Program-made: the position numbers and the translations under genes
In this document: positions 63,605 through 64,000 of the stretch, piece after piece
How positions within the stretch are numbered: the first letter of the stretch is position 1
Layout of the letters: every line of letters begins with the position of its first letter
DNA from: Epiperipatus broadwayi
Lineage: Eukaryota; Onychophora; Udeonychophora; Euonychophora; Peripatidae
DNA: 64,000 bases
Reading direction: 5' to 3'
NCBI GenBank assembly: GCA_028023455.1
Contig: JAQFVV010006425.1
Coordinates: forward strand, 1,426,001-1,490,000
The notes under the pieces: generated by a model
Database searches by the model: none
The model's input: only the letters and a program-made list of their open reading frames with translations
What the model was told of the DNA's origin: nothing

Positions 63605-63800
63605 TCAACCATTATCAATCCACTGCAGGATGAAGGACTCTCCAAGTTCAATCCATCTCCTCTGATCTTTAGCTTGTCTTCTCCACATCACCCCTGCACA
63701 CTTTCTTATTTCATCCATCCATCTCACATGTGGTCTTTTTCTGGGTCTTTTACAATCTCTTAGAATCCAGTTTAAGATATGATTTACAATCATATTAGTC
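63605..63800 (-). mobile_element. RTE-type LINE 3'-end fragment
   Basis: An open minus frame gives RDCKRPRKRPHVRWMDEIRK and WIELGESFILQWID, nearly identical to the C-terminus of the LINE at 27240-30495, followed by the TGATGATGA tail. It is the least damaged of the truncated copies and probably the youngest. Confidence 0.88.
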
Positions 63801-64000
63801 AATAATATTCTGATCTTTAATTCAGAATCTTTACCTTGCATGACATTACTTTGCCTATACAATAAACTATTTATAATATGACTTAAGATTTGAATTGGAT
63901 AACAAAATAGAGGTTCAAGTATCTGAATATACGAATTAAATGTACTATTCTCTTTATTCTTTAATGATCCAATTTTTATCACTCATATTGAAAGTCTCTA

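Overview
This is a very AT-rich (GC roughly a quarter, estimated by eye) eukaryotic window dominated by non-coding DNA, microsatellites and broken retroelements. Only one piece of an ordinary host gene was recognised: a + strand exon (18105-18308) with clean splice sites that encodes part of the ligand-binding amino-terminal domain of a non-NMDA ionotropic glutamate receptor. The rest is therefore probably intron and flank of a long neuronal gene in an invertebrate. An AT-rich arthropod is plausible, but the sequence does not prove the phylum.

Mobile layers, left to right. 1480-3764 holds four small insertions, each with 12-15 bp target-site duplications (TSDs): a tRNA-derived SINE, a retrozyme-like element with two hammerhead ribozymes (HHRs), a palindrome, and a Penelope-like (PLE) terminal palindrome. 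10870-17438 is a minus-strand RTE-type LINE split by a head-to-head PLE pair (11290-15467) and by a poly(A) retrocopy (15794-17061). After the receptor exon come LINE fragments (19280-19480, 20250-20690, 21480-22740, 24615-25066) and a nearly full-length but broken RTE-type LINE (27240-30495). 30770-33488 is a second head-to-head PLE pair. Its + arm is interrupted by a 12.8 kb non-autonomous LTR element (33571-46412) with very long 4.8 kb LTRs, a tRNA-Lys-type primer site, a polypurine tract and a decayed coiled-coil gag-like frame. The missing PLE tail reappears at 46436-46570. Further right are a G/C-tract MITE (48643-48848), a three-unit hammerhead array on the minus strand (51454-52740), long (GATA)n and (TTA)n tracts, a tRNA-Gly-derived SINE (57495-57587), a third PLE (59880-61330), a second MITE copy (61725-61920), another PLE palindrome (62846-63033) and a LINE 3' end (63605-63800).

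The most interesting system is the pair of retrozyme-like elements. Two families with unrelated sequence (406 nt, and 420-434 nt monomers) each carry type I hammerheads with intact or nearly intact cores, base-paired stem I and a tiny stem III, all readable in the sequence. In the first family an inverted 5' segment joins the element exactly at the predicted self-cleavage site. This is what twin priming on a self-cleaved RNA would leave. PLEs, whose tails carry related hammerhead-like motifs, are present in several copies and are candidate drivers; that link is inference.
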